From: Amoebophrya sp. A120
Taxonomy: Eukaryota > Sar > Dinophyceae > Syndiniales > Amoebophryaceae
Length of the DNA stretch: 64,000 nucleotides
Direction of reading: 5' to 3'
NCBI GenBank assembly: GCA_905178155.1
Contig: CAJINV010000005.1
Coordinates: 7,246,989 to 7,310,988, forward strand
Numbering within the stretch: the first letter of the stretch is position 1; each line of letters begins with the position of its first letter. The notes under the pieces are model-generated. The model worked only from the letters and a program-made list of their open reading frames with translations. It was not told where the DNA came from and did not search any database. A program made the translations under genes and the position numbers. Below, in pieces: positions 48,701 to 58,372 of this stretch.

Positions 48701-51700
48701 ATCCGCCGAGTGTACTAGTACTATTTATTTTGATTTCTGGAAAAATTTGTCATGCACACGGTGCCACAAGGTAGCAACTGGATTTCGGTTTTCGCATGAC
48801 AAATGAGGGGAAGGGCGGGGAGTTGTGCACTATCATAAAAAGCGTGGTCTCCTGGACGGAATTCCGGGACTTGTTTGTGTGGCCGGAAGACTACAGGAAA
48901 CACTGGTTTGAAGAAAGCATCCAGTATTATCACACAGCAGCTCCTCCCGTTGAACGTGAAGTACAACATGGTGGTGAGCATAGAGAACAAGTCGACGAAA
49001 CGGGACACTATCCCACAAAAAAAAACTGTTTCACTGTGATGGCTTCGCAAGATCTGCATCTTCACAAGTTTGCTACACATGACACAGAAAATTTGCCATG
49101 CGCGTTTCCCAAGGGCAAACACGCTTAAAAATCCATAGTGTTGCAGGTGTAGCAAGACACACACTTTGGTGTTCCGCTCTCTGCATCACAGGTTCACAGT
49201 GAAACAGTTTTTTCTCACGATAGACACACCCTGCTGATCACTGAGGAAGAGAAGCTCGGGATGCGGTTGGCTTTTCCGATATGGGGTTCTCAAACGTATC
49301 ATTCTCAACTGTTGCGTGAATTTGTCATGCAAAAGCACCATCATCATCCTCACGATCAAGCTGCTTCGCCCACCCCCCGGGGAGGGGATCCTTGACCTGT
49401 GGCGCTGGGAGCGGGTGTCCACTACATGATGATGATGATGATGATGAAGCTGCTCCGCATAACAAATTTGCGAAGGGCTAAACCGCGCCTAAATCTGTGT
49501 GGAATTTGTAATGCTACAGGCGCAAGAGCCTTTCCCTTTCACTTTTCCCATTCGTGCATCACAAATTCATGTAACAGTTGAGAATGTAACAGTTGAAAAC
49601 GCGGCCATATCCGAAGCCATTGGCGTATGACGAGGAAAAGCGGCGCTGGTTGTACGACCAAAGAACAGAAGATGATTCATCCATTTCTACCGCAGCAGGG
49701 TATGATCCTGCAGAGCAGGTAGAAGAAAGTCCTCTCTTTATCTCGCACAACAATCGCGGGCCGGCGCCCATCATTCGCATATGAAAGCCTCAGAATGGAA
49801 ATTCTCAAAGTGGGAAAAATTTGTGATGCATGAAATGCGACACCAAAAAGACTGTATTGCAGAGAACGCAATTTGGGGGCTGACTATTGTCCTTCTACGG
49901 GTTAAGAATTGGAGTGCTGATTAGCATGACAGAAACGCACCCCTTTGCCTGACTAGCATGACAGACACGCTTTGAGTGCCCGGGAAATTTGCCATGCGCC
50001 AACTAGAATAGGTGCTCCAACTAGAGTCGTTTTTTTGCATTTCAAATTATTTTCACCGTGAGGATTTCCAACGTGAGGCTTTCATATCGCACGCTCGAGC
50101 AGGAGGAGGAGTTGTTTGCGGATGTCAGTGAACACAGCTTCATCCCTATGCAAGAAAAAAACTGTGTAAAGTGTAACTCTGTAATGCAGAACATGCAACA
50201 GCGGGTTACGCCTGTCATGCCACACAGCCATGAAGTCTCTTTTTATGATGTGGGTTTTCTCTTACAAGCCACGCATGACAGGTTTTCTCTGTCATGTAGA
50301 GCAAATTTGTGATGCTGTCCGCCAAACAAGAAAGTTACACTTACACAGTTTTTTTCTTGCATAATCCGAAAGATGGACGAGAAGGAAAACCGATTTTACT
50401 ACCAGGTCGTCCGACCGCCCGGTAAAGCGTTTATGAGGGCTGTTTTTCCACCAGAACAGCATGAGCCACCAGATGAGTACTTTTTCCAGACGCCGAAGCA
50501 GGCGCATTTTTACAGCAATATGGCGCTCTCAAACGTTACATTCTCAACTGTTAATACATGAATTCGTCATGCAGTTTTACAATCAGAGTCGACACAGTCA
50601 AGCTGCTTTGCATGACAAATTCTCGAAGGGCCAAACGGGCTGAGAATCTGTGCCAAACCTGTAATGCGAAAGGCGCAATCTTTCCCCTTTCAGTTTTGCC
50701 ATTCTTGCATCACAAAAAGAATGTAGTACTTAATAGTTGAGAACGCCATAAGCAAATTTCGCTCCTGGTGGCTGGATTCGATCAAATTTGTCTATGACAA
50801 GCGCATTTCGGAAGACACGGCAACGAGCTCGCAGCAGTGTCTATACGGACTCTACACAGCGAACGTGATTAAGGCGCTCTGGGCCGCGGATACCGAATCA
50901 TCTGCCTTCCAAGCCTACGCCGAGCATGTCAATGGCATGTTTTTTGAGTCCCTGCACTTCCTATGAATTGCAAAAGCATGATCGCACTAGTTGTATAAAC
51001 TGCATTACAAATTGACTTAGGTAGGAGCATTACAAACTGAATTTGTAATGCGGATTGGCCTAAACAAAAAGATTTGCAATGCATACACGCAATTAGTACG
51101 AGTGCGATACGTTTGCGCTGCATACTTCCTGGGCGGTAGCAAGTGGCCCATTTTCGCCTTACTGGAGCACGGGAAATCCCTATCAACTGCAAATGTCCCT
51201 GGATGTCTGGACGAATGCAAGAACTTGTGATGCTATCTTTGGACTGATGAACATAAAATCTGTATTGCATGAACAGCAAAAGAGCTCCAGTTTTTGCTGC
51301 GCCGAGAGAGCATTTCATCTCATGGGGTATGAGCATGATCAGAAAGCCGTCGCAGAAGCTGTGAAGATGCTACGTCAAGCATCACAGACATCGCGGGTCA
51401 TGGAAAATATGCATGACAAACCTGGCACTACTTCTTTCCCAGACCGAGACATATTTGCACTGCATAATCCCTGCGGCGGCACAAGTTTGACCTGGATTTT
51501 TCCCGGGGCGAGCTGGATCTGATATGGCATTCTCAATTGTTACATTCTCAACTGTTGCATGAATTTGTGATGCAAGAATGGCAACAGGAAAAGGCCGGAT
51601 CTTGCAACTCTTGCATTACAAATTCGGCACAGATTCCCATGCTGTTTAGGTTTTCCAAAATTTGCCATGCGAGGCAGCTTCACTGTGTGGACGTTGATGC

Positions 51701-54700
51701 TCATCTTGCATGACAAATTCATGTAACAGTTGAGAATGTAACGTTTGAGAACACCATATCTGATATGGAAAGACTCGGGTCCCTGGCTGCAGTCCCTCGG
51801 TGTGGAGGAACACGGGGCGAAGATCCTGGGGTATCCTGTATAAAAACGTCCCCACCCCAGGGTTGTCATGCAAATGTGCAATGACAGCAACATTTGTAGT
51901 AACGCGCATCTCCTTGAGAGGCATTTCCAGTCCGTGCTTTGGAATTTGCAATGCTGTAAACAGGAAGAGTAAATGGCTTTCTCATGCGGCTTTCCTTGCT
52001 AACCAGCGCTACACTGCAAATGGAAACTTGTCATGCAGATCTCCCAAAGCTTGGAGATTTGTGTTGCAGTTTTCCCACCTTGACTATGGTGCGGGGGCGT
52101 TTTTACGTAGGATATGGGGAGTTTCATCGGCAGTGCTCTTTCCGACCAGGACGTTTTGGCGAGGCCCGAGGGGAAAATGCGGGACGAGATGATTATATCA
52201 AAGAACCCAGAGAGAATAATTGCTACTACCTCAACACGAGCTGCAGGACTAAAAACAGCGAGCTACTTCTCCCATCGCGATTCCCACTACGGGTGGCGTC
52301 CTTCCTTTGTGGATATGCATTGCAAAAGTATCGTAGTACTCGTATAAATGCATTACAAATTTTCTCAGCATGAGAAATGAAATTTGTCATGCTGATTTAC
52401 CTTAAGAAAAATATTTGTGATGCAAGACCTGCATTTATACGAGTACGATACTTTTGCACTGGATAGTGGAGCTGGTCCGGCAAATTACGGGGGCGGTGTA
52501 CTACAATGAAAATACCCCCACCCCAGCACTTGGGAGCATTTGTATTGCAAACCCTTCCAAATGAAACACTCGCCCTCTTGCATCTATCAGCGTCACAGAT
52601 TTTCGATCGTGAATTATAGCAAAAATCTGTATTGCAAAAAATCGCAGGAAGAGTGGCGCTCGTCATGCAAGCGATGCTAAATACGCCTAGAAGACTCTGC
52701 ATCAGAAAGATTCATAGTCCTTTCCTGCAAGACAGAGGGCTTTCACTTGGAGACTTTGCATGAGAAACTTCTGCAAATTCAGGGGTGGGGGTATTTTCCA
52801 CTTTGATACGGTACTGCAGGACGGGAAAAACCGGGAAACCGGCAGACGGCTGCTATACGTGTCCTTCGTGTACGGAAAGTACAAAAAATACATCGCCGGA
52901 TGGACCCGCCGGCTCAAGGCGTTGCGCATGACGAACTTCCTCTTCTATTGCTTGGATTGGGACACGTACGCGGAATGCGAGAGGGTCGGCGACAGGGAGT
53001 TTAGAAGTCCGTCATCATCATCCTCAGAGTCCTCGTGGTCCTCGACAGGAAATAATATTCTTGTTTCTCCACCACGGCCACGGTGTGCCATCGGGGAAAC
53101 CATTTCGTCCTATCCTGAGTAAAAACGTACCCACACCAGAGTCAGGATGAGGATGTTGCAACACAAACCTAGGAGTTTTGTGAGTCACGCATGACAAGTC
53201 GCACTATGCAGCGTAGTGCAGGTTAGCAAGTGCAGCCGCATCACAGATTCATCTGCTCATCCTGTTCACAGCATGACAAATTCCAAAGCACGATTGGAAA
53301 TGGCTCTCATGGGGATGCGCATTACAAGTCTTCCTGTCTTTGCAAATCTGCATTACAACTCTGGCGTGGGTACGTTTTTACTCAGGATACGTCCCTCAAC
53401 AAGTTCACGATCGTTTTGACGGCACTGCAACTCTATGCATTGCAAAAGTACTATCGTACCAACTAGAAGGAGTAACCGCATTACAAATGAGCTAGGCATG
53501 ACAAATGGAATTTGTAATGCTGTTTTAGCATAGGAGGAAGATCTGTCATGCAAATCCGCAACTGGTTTTGGGTTTAGGACGAGCGCGATACTTGTTTTGC
53601 AATGCATCAGCTCGGGTTTGACGTTTTCTGGGTGGATTTGGACGCGTATAACATTGCACAACTCCCCCTCCCCCTCATTTGTATGGCACGACGAGCAGCA
53701 AGACAAACACCAAAAAACATGGGGCCTGTGCGTGACAAATTTATATGCAGCCTAAAAATGTAGTACTGATTGCACTTCCGGAATTTGTCATGCAAACAGT
53801 GCCAGAAGGGAGCAATTGGATTCGGGTTTTTTCATGACAAATGAGGGGGAGGGGGAGTTGTGCACTCTCATAGCGCGTACCTGGTGCAAGATCCGACAGA
53901 AGACGTTTACGCCACGTTGGAACTCGGGATGAAGACCGCTTCATCTGCGTTGAATGAAGATTCTCACAAAGATGACGATTTCGACTTCAGCAAGCGGTAC
54001 AAGGACTGGGCACATATGGGGCTCTCAAACGTCACATTCTCAACTGTTACATGATTTGTCATGCAACATTCCCATAAGTCGCCAGAAGATGATTAAGGTG
54101 CTTTGCATCACAAATTCTCGAAGGGGTACTTAAACAGCATCTAAATCTGTTGCAAATAATTTGTGATGCGAGACTCGCAAGCTTGCCCCTTTCCATATTG
54201 CTCTTCTTGCATCACAGATTCCTCGTGTAACAGTTGAGAAGGTAACCGATTTGAGAACGCCATAGCACAACGGTCAGACGTTGGGCTCTACCCCCTGCAC
54301 GGAGACGCCTACTCCCTGCTCACGCTGTATGAAACTGTCAGGATTGAAATTGACAAAGTTGAAATGATTTGTCATGCATAAAATGGATGCCAGTCGGAAG
54401 CCCACTTATCAAGCGGCGCATGACAAATTTTCATAGCACCGGAATCCAGTTTGTCATGCTGTTTGGTTACAGAAGACTGCTTTTGTCATGCTACTTTAGC
54501 AGCTCTATTTCAAACCCTAAACAGGCTCACAATCGACCTCCCTTGCCTACTCTGCAAGACAGGCATTTTGTGGGCTGCATTTTATGCATCACAAACTAAA
54601 TTTCAACTTTGACGATTTCAATCCTGACGCTTCCATACGCTGGAAGGAATGAAAAATGACGCAAATACGGAGCGCGCGGGCCGCGCAGCAGCAGCTCTGT

Positions 54701-57279
54701 CATCCTCGTCGACGGGCACTAATGGCAGAAGTAGAAAGTGTCCAGCAGCAGGAGCTGGTGGAAGAACTACAAATCGAAATCGCCCAGACAAAAGCACAAC
54801 ACGAAGATCACAGCAGATGAAGAAAACCACGGAGAATGAAAGTGAAACTATGCAGGGCGACCTGTCGGCAAAATCAAAAATACAACGGGGAATAACAAGA
54901 AACAGCCGCGCAGAACCGTTTGAGATGCTGATCTCTTACTCTTTTATCTCAGACTGCATCTGCAACGGCTTTTTCTTCATGAAAAGCACGCCAAGAATGG
55001 ATAGGGAATACAAAATCTCCGTGGTTGTACCTACACGTACTGCAAGATGCATAGACAAATTGTTCTGCCAAGAATCCCAAGCATGAGGGGCCCGAGACTT
55101 GTCATGCCGAATGACTTTAGGTAAATATTTTGTCATGGAGTAACAGCATCTGTAAGTCGTGTACGGGAAGTTTACGTGTGGATAAGGTAGGAATGGATGA
55201 AACAGCTGATCATCTGGCTCTACCACCATCCATATGAGCACTATCGAGAGCAAACATGTCTGGGTCTGGAAGGGTGGAACTTGTAATGCTGTCTTTGGAT
55301 CCTGCAAAAAATCTGTAGTGCGCATGCAGCACGAGGAGTCCAGTTCTTGCTACGCGGACCGGGCATTTCTCACGCGGTATAGGCATCAGCAAGCGCTCAC
55401 AAAATTTGCGATGCTAGGACATGCATAACAGACATTAACATTATGGGGCATGCAAAATGTGCATGACAAGTTTTGCATTCTTCCCGGCGACCCAGACACA
55501 TTTGCAAGGCATAAGCACGACCAGCGCGCAATGTCGGCCTTTCTAAACTACACCGAGAAAGTCGCGTTTCCAAAGCATGTGGAAGAAGATCTTCATGGAA
55601 GTAGCGGTGCTGAAACAATAGGAGATGGCGACAACTTGGGACAAGTGGACGACGCAGGTGAGTCTACTTTTTGCAGCGAACAAGGCGACGACGAAGTGGT
55701 CGAAAAGATGGCTGTGAACGAAGAAACCGGGGCAGATGAACCCCCTCCTGAAGAGACACCATCAGCTGCGACAAAAAACAAACAACACCTCTGGTATCCG
55801 CCCGAGGTTCCGCATATGGATCTCTCAAATCGGTTACCTTCTCAAGTGTTACATGATTTGTCATGCAAAATGCGCATCAGCATCCACACGATGAAGCTAT
55901 TTCGCATGACAAATTTTTGAAGGGCTAAGCAGCATGAAAATCTGTGCCAAATTTGCAATGCGAGAGGTGCAAGCTCCCTTCTTTTGCTTTTCCTTTTCTT
56001 GCGTCACAAATTTCTGTAACCGTTGAGAATGTATTAACATTTGAGAACGCCATACCGCACTGGTTTGTGTTCGAACCAAACAACAAATATGTCAACTATC
56101 CTGTTGTGAAACTCCGATCACTTCTTCCTTGATGCGCACCTCCGTCAATGGGGCATCAAGATGCATTTATGATTTTTCATGCGTTTATTTGAACTTCATC
56201 TGGAGTTTATGTTTATCCCCATAAGAATGCCCTTTCTCTGCCAACTATACTAGTCACGGTGTGTAGTTCTTCAAGTTGAAGTTCTTCGATTTCCTCAGGA
56301 TAGCCCCTGGCCGTATTGGACCGGGAAGATGGATGAAATTTTGTTGATCCACTTTCTCTATCCTGTGCAAAAGTATCGTACTCGTATTGCAATCATGCAT
56401 TACAAATCTTGTTCTCAAGGTAAATCCGCATTACAAATTTCATTTCTAATGCTGGGGAAATTTGTAATGCATTTATACGAGTACGATGCTTTTGCAATGC
56501 ATATTCTCGACGGCAGCGCCTACAGTCTCTACGGTCGGGGGGATTGGGATGCTAGCATCCCGGTCGTGGCGGAGCATTCTGCAGCATCTACCTCCTCAGG
56601 CCCGACGGATCAGCATCCTGCAGCTGCAACAGGTAGTGTGGATGCGTCGAGTAGTCAGGAAAGAATAGGTTCCTCCGGACCCGGAGCTGCTAGCGCACCA
56701 ATAGACGTCGAAGATGAACCGCTCGTATTCACAGAAAAAACTACCTACTTTTCCCATCTATTTTAGCATGACAAAAACAGTGCACGCTTCATGCTCTGCA
56801 TTACAAATTGGATCGGGCGAAAAGGTGTAGTTTCTTCAGTCCATACCCCGACGGGAGGATGTTAGACACTTTCTACGAAGATTTGGACAGCTACAGTCGC
56901 AGGTTTTCCGGTCGGGAAATACGCGTGGAGCAAGGAGATGAAGAATCCTTATCTTCCGCGCTCGCTTTAACCCCGAAGATGAAGCGGCTGCTACAGAGAG
57001 CCCGGGAGCCGGAAATTGTCGGGACTCGGCAGATATTCACCGCAAATAAAGTATCGCACTCGTAGTAAGCGCAACCTTGCATCACAAATTTGTTTGTTCA
57101 CCTCAATCTGCTTGACAAATTACATTATATTCATCGCGCGAAAATTAGTGATGCTATTGCTACTAGTACGATGCTTTTGCAATGCATAGCAGAAATGCGG
57201 TATCCTGCCCAACGTCCACTCGGCGCACGAAGGAGTTGGGTGGCTGGACGCGGAGGTGCGGAGGGTGTATCCGATGTAA
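45790..57279 (+). CDS. gene 6: large protein with nucleotide-diphospho-sugar transferase domain, 32 exons
   Basis: Starting at ATG 45790, the 32 exons between the elements listed below sum to 4065 nt, 1354 codons plus stop (TAA 57277-57279), with no frame break. The C-terminal part matches the Nucleotid_trans fold (PF03407 type): LLYVSFVYGKYKKYI, FLFYCLDWDTYAEC, LNKFTIVLTALQLGFDVFWV, then the metal-binding DLD (53639-53643 region), LVQDPTEDVYATLELG, ICNGFFFMKSTPRM, and the conserved HDQRAMSAFL. This indicates a glycosyltransferase using a nucleotide sugar, probably Golgi-located; donor and acceptor are unknown. The N-terminal half carries a repeated TDWPVFALL / SKWPIFALL motif. Near residue 90 the frame reads a hydrophobic stretch (AALFLLLLLLQLTLEIILGD), ideal for a signal anchor. 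However, 46054-46147 also has GTAAGT...TGCAG borders, and splicing it would change the upstream frame, so the true N-terminus is uncertain. Confidence 0.75.
46343..46599. mobile_element. introner, family IE-1, gene 6 intron 1
   Basis: It starts TATCAAATGCGAATATGTCT and ends GCATTTGATA. Flanks CGACC/CAGCC are decayed. Removal joins PDIEND to PFPDHDC. Confidence 0.85.
46645..46921. mobile_element. introner, family IE-1, gene 6 intron 2
   Basis: It starts TATGCATTGCAAATATG and ends TTGCACTTGATA, with exact repeats CCCGT. The preceding exon is only 40 nt. Confidence 0.93.
47076..47335. mobile_element. introner, family IE-1, gene 6 intron 3
   Basis: It starts TATGCATTGCAGAAATGTCT and ends TTGCAATTGATA, with exact repeats GAAAG. 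Removal joins DFPVQK to GRKHDRV. Confidence 0.93.
47387..47708. mobile_element. introner, family IE-3, gene 6 intron 4
   Basis: It starts TATCCTGTAGAAAAACGTCC and ends TTTTTCCACAGGATA, with repeats TGCTA/CGCTA. Removal joins KKAVEQC to YLGYLTLM. Confidence 0.9.
47793..47908. mobile_element. introner, family IE-4, gene 6 intron 5
   Basis: It starts TATCCAGAAAAAAACAATC and ends TTGCTTTTTTATGGATA, 116 bp, with repeats TTCCG/TGCCG. Removal joins MGDCYLP to YSVHVREL. Confidence 0.88.
47957..48266. mobile_element. introner, family IE-5, gene 6 intron 6
   Basis: It starts TATGGAAGCGTCAGGATCG and ends CGATCCCGACACTTCCATA, with repeats TTTCA/CTTCA. Removal joins LIRGVNF to KVFLGTDW. Confidence 0.92.
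48317..48525. mobile_element. introner, family IE-6, gene 6 intron 7
   Basis: It starts TATCCCACGAAAAAACTG and ends GTTTTTTCTTGTGATA, with exact repeats CAACA. Removal joins VFALLN to TAPFYNW. Confidence 0.93.
48604..48837. mobile_element. introner, family IE-8, gene 6 intron 8
   Basis: The arms TATGAAAGTGCACAAC and GTTGTGCACTATCATA pair, with exact repeats AAAAG. Removal joins CDKKSK to SVVSWTE. Confidence 0.93.
49009..49222. mobile_element. introner, family IE-6, gene 6 intron 9
   Basis: It starts TATCCCACAAAAAAAAACTG and ends AGTTTTTTCTCACGATA, with exact repeats GACAC. Removal joins QVDETGH to TLLITEEE. Confidence 0.93.
49280..49609. mobile_element. introner, family IE-7, gene 6 intron 10
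   Basis: It starts TATGGGGTTCTCAAACG and ends GTTGAAAACGCGGCCATA, with exact repeats TCCGA. It contains an (ATG)n run at about 49424-49446. Confidence 0.93.
49780..50086. mobile_element. introner, singleton family (AAAGCCTCAGAATGG arm), gene 6 intron 11
   Basis: It starts TATGAAAGCCTCAGAATGG and ends CAACGTGAGGCTTTCATA, with exact repeats TCGCA. Removal joins GPAPIIR to TLEQEEE. Confidence 0.92.
50147..50363. mobile_element. introner, family IE-6 (variant), gene 6 intron 12
   Basis: The arms TATGCAAGAAAAAAACTGTG and CACAGTTTTTTTCTTGCATA are perfect complements, with repeats ATCCC/ATCCG. Confidence 0.93.
50519..50750. mobile_element. introner, family IE-7, gene 6 intron 13
   Basis: It starts TATGGCGCTCTCAAACGTTA and ends TTGAGAACGCCATA, with exact repeats AGCAA. 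Removal joins AHFYSK to FRSWWLD. Confidence 0.95.
50962..51124. mobile_element. introner, family IE-2, gene 6 intron 14
   Basis: It starts TATGAATTGCAAAAGCATG and ends ACGTTTGCGCTGCATA, with exact repeats CTTCC. It precedes the second WPxFALL motif. Confidence 0.95.
51181..51466. mobile_element. introner, family IE-1, gene 6 intron 15
   Basis: It starts TATCAACTGCAAATGTCC and ends TATTTGCACTGCATA, with exact repeats ATCCC. Removal joins LLEHGKS to LRRHKFD. Confidence 0.93.
51523..51758. mobile_element. introner, family IE-7, gene 6 intron 16
   Basis: It starts TATGGCATTCTCAATTG and ends GTTTGAGAACACCATA, with exact repeats TCTGA. Confidence 0.95.
51832..52114. mobile_element. introner, family IE-3, gene 6 intron 17
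   Basis: It starts TATCCTGTATAAAAACGTCC and ends CGTTTTTACGTAGGATA, with exact repeats TGGGG. Removal joins GAKILG to SFIGSALS. Confidence 0.95.
52314..52465. mobile_element. introner, family IE-2, gene 6 intron 18
   Basis: It starts TATGCATTGCAAAAGTATCG and ends TTTTGCACTGGATA, with exact repeats GTGGA. The following exon is only 28 nt. Confidence 0.95.
52499..52808. mobile_element. introner, family IE-9, gene 6 intron 19
   Basis: It starts TACTACAATGAAAATACCCC and ends GGGTATTTTCCACTTTGATA, with repeats CGGTG/CGGTA. Removal joins RQITGAV to LQDGKNR. Confidence 0.9.
53111..53389. mobile_element. introner, family IE-3, gene 6 intron 20
   Basis: It starts TATCCTGAGTAAAAACGTAC and ends GTACGTTTTTACTCAGGATA, which are perfect complements, with exact repeats CGTCC. 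Removal joins GETISS to LNKFTIV. Confidence 0.95.
53434..53608. mobile_element. introner, family IE-2, gene 6 intron 21
   Basis: It starts TATGCATTGCAAAAGTAC. The right end mutated to GCATC. Repeats are AACTC/AGCTC. Removal joins VLTALQL to GFDVFWV. Confidence 0.9.
53647..53872. mobile_element. introner, family IE-8, gene 6 intron 22, beside the DLD motif
   Basis: It starts TATAACATTGCACAACTCCC and ends GAGTTGTGCACTCTCATA, with repeats ACGCG/GCGCG. It lies one codon after the metal-binding Asp-Leu-Asp (VDLDA/YLVQDP). Confidence 0.93.
54015..54264. mobile_element. introner, family IE-7, gene 6 intron 23
   Basis: It starts TATGGGGCTCTCAAACGTCA and ends TTTGAGAACGCCATA, with exact repeats GCACA. 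Removal joins KRYKDWA to QRSDVGL. Confidence 0.95.
54328..54637. mobile_element. introner, family IE-5, gene 6 intron 24
   Basis: It starts TATGAAACTGTCAGGATTG and ends CAATCCTGACGCTTCCATA, with exact repeats CGCTG. Confidence 0.95.
55000..55199. mobile_element. introner-like intron, singleton, gene 6 intron 25, borders approximate
   Basis: The arms around CTACACGTACTGCAAGATGC and GCATCTGTAAGTCGTGTACG pair partly. The interior has the usual TTGTCATGC motifs. In-frame joining PRM to KQLIIWLY places the removed copy of GGATG at 55195-55199 (left copy GAATG). Confidence 0.65.
55242..55513. mobile_element. introner, family IE-1, gene 6 intron 26
   Basis: It starts TATCGAGAGCAAACATGTCT and ends ACATTTGCAAGGCATA, with exact repeats AGCAC. 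It splits the conserved HDQ motif (PYEH/DQRAMSAF). Confidence 0.95.
55815..56054. mobile_element. introner, family IE-7, gene 6 intron 27
   Basis: It starts TATGGATCTCTCAAATCGG and ends TTTGAGAACGCCATA, with exact repeats CCGCA. Removal joins WYPPEVP to HWFVFEP. Confidence 0.95.
56097..56302. mobile_element. introner, singleton family, gene 6 intron 28
   Basis: It starts TATCCTGTTGTG and ends TTTCCTCAGGATA. The flanks TCAAC/GCCCC no longer match, but the frame is kept (NNKYVN to WPYWTGK). Confidence 0.8.
56359..56503. mobile_element. introner, family IE-2, gene 6 intron 29
   Basis: It starts TATCCTGTGCAAAAGTATCG and ends GCTTTTGCAATGCATA, 145 bp, with exact repeats TTCTC. Removal joins LLIHFL to DGSAYSL. 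Confidence 0.95.
56731..56837. mobile_element. introner-like intron, singleton, gene 6 intron 30
   Basis: AAAAAACTACCTACTTTTCC pairs imperfectly with GGGCGAAAAGGTGTAGTTTC. The kept and removed repeats would be TATTC/TCTTC. Removal joins EDEPLVF to SPYPDGRM. The borders lack TAT/ATA. Confidence 0.65.
57034..57188. mobile_element. introner, family IE-2, gene 6 intron 31
   Basis: It starts TATTCACCGCAAATAAAGTA and ends CTTTTGCAATGCATA, with exact repeats GCAGA. It precedes the last 28 codons. Confidence 0.92.
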
Positions 57280-58372
57280 AGACGAAGAAGGCTACTTTGA
57301 TGTCGGGAATCGGAAATGCGGAAGGCGAGGGGACAACGAAAAGCTAAAGACGCTGACGCTGAGGCAGTACGAAGGAACAGACGAAGGAAGAGAAATTGAG
57401 CACGTTCACGTTCAAGATTGTTCACCCTACACAGCAGACGCACAAGAAGTTCAAATGAAAGCAAATAACCTGAGTAGCAATTATTAAAACGAAAAGATAT
57501 AATCAGTACTTCAAAATGAAAATCACACTCACATGATTGTTCGAGCGACGAGGGAGAGAAGAAAGAAGAAAGAAGAATTGGAAGCGGGAGTTTCCAGCTG
57601 AGCACAACAAGCAAGCTAAAATTCTTTACTTTGAACGAGTCAGAGTCCAAGTAGGTGTGACCTACTTGTTCTTGACCACGCTCTGGACAGCTTCTTCCAC
57701 CAGTGTGAATCACCCAGGATTTTCAAAAACAAGTGTTTTGCTCCTTCAGTTTTGTTTTTTCTTTTGCTCATTACATTCGCTGTCCACCGGCGCGTGGTCG
57801 TTAAAGGTGGAAGTATTTTTTCCTCGTTTATGATTGAAGATGATCAGCATCAGATTCATTTGCACACGACAGATCGTTTGCGTGCGGGTTTTGACCGTCA
57901 ACGTCACCGAGTTGGAGGTTCGGTTGGCATTGAGACGATGGACGTGTGTAGAACAAGGGGCTCCAGTGGCAGCAGAGTATGGCGATCACCACCGTATGTG
58001 GTGGACAAGGATGTTTTGGTGGAGGATCAAGAGGACTACATCGATCATTGGGGCAATGAAGGATCAAAAAAACAGAGGAAGTGGAAGAAGCATTGATGGC
58101 TTTATTCTCGCTGTTGTACGATGATCCAAGTACGATACGTAGATACCACTCGTAGACGAGAGGCGGTGGATATGGTGCTTGTATTGCGACAGAAGTTGTT
58201 GAAGTACCAGTTGCAGTAGATCGCGGCTAAGTCTGGAGAGTATACGGCTGCTTCGTCCAGCATACGGACGGCGACAAGTGTGTAATACACGAAACACCAT
58301 TTGCGGATTAATTCATAATTACATACAACAAGAGCTTATTTTCTAGTACTACAACCAGAACGCGACCACAAG
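57280..58372. other. spacer between genes 6 and 7
   Basis: No conserved frame, IE or clear repeat is visible. If the ATGTAAAG at 57274 is used as a splice donor rather than Met-stop, gene 6 could extend into this stretch, but no matching exon was found. Confidence 0.45.

Noticed and set aside
57537-58124. Frames of about 100 codons between genes 6 and 7
   Set aside because: Overlapping in several frames, low complexity and without domain features or introner junctions.
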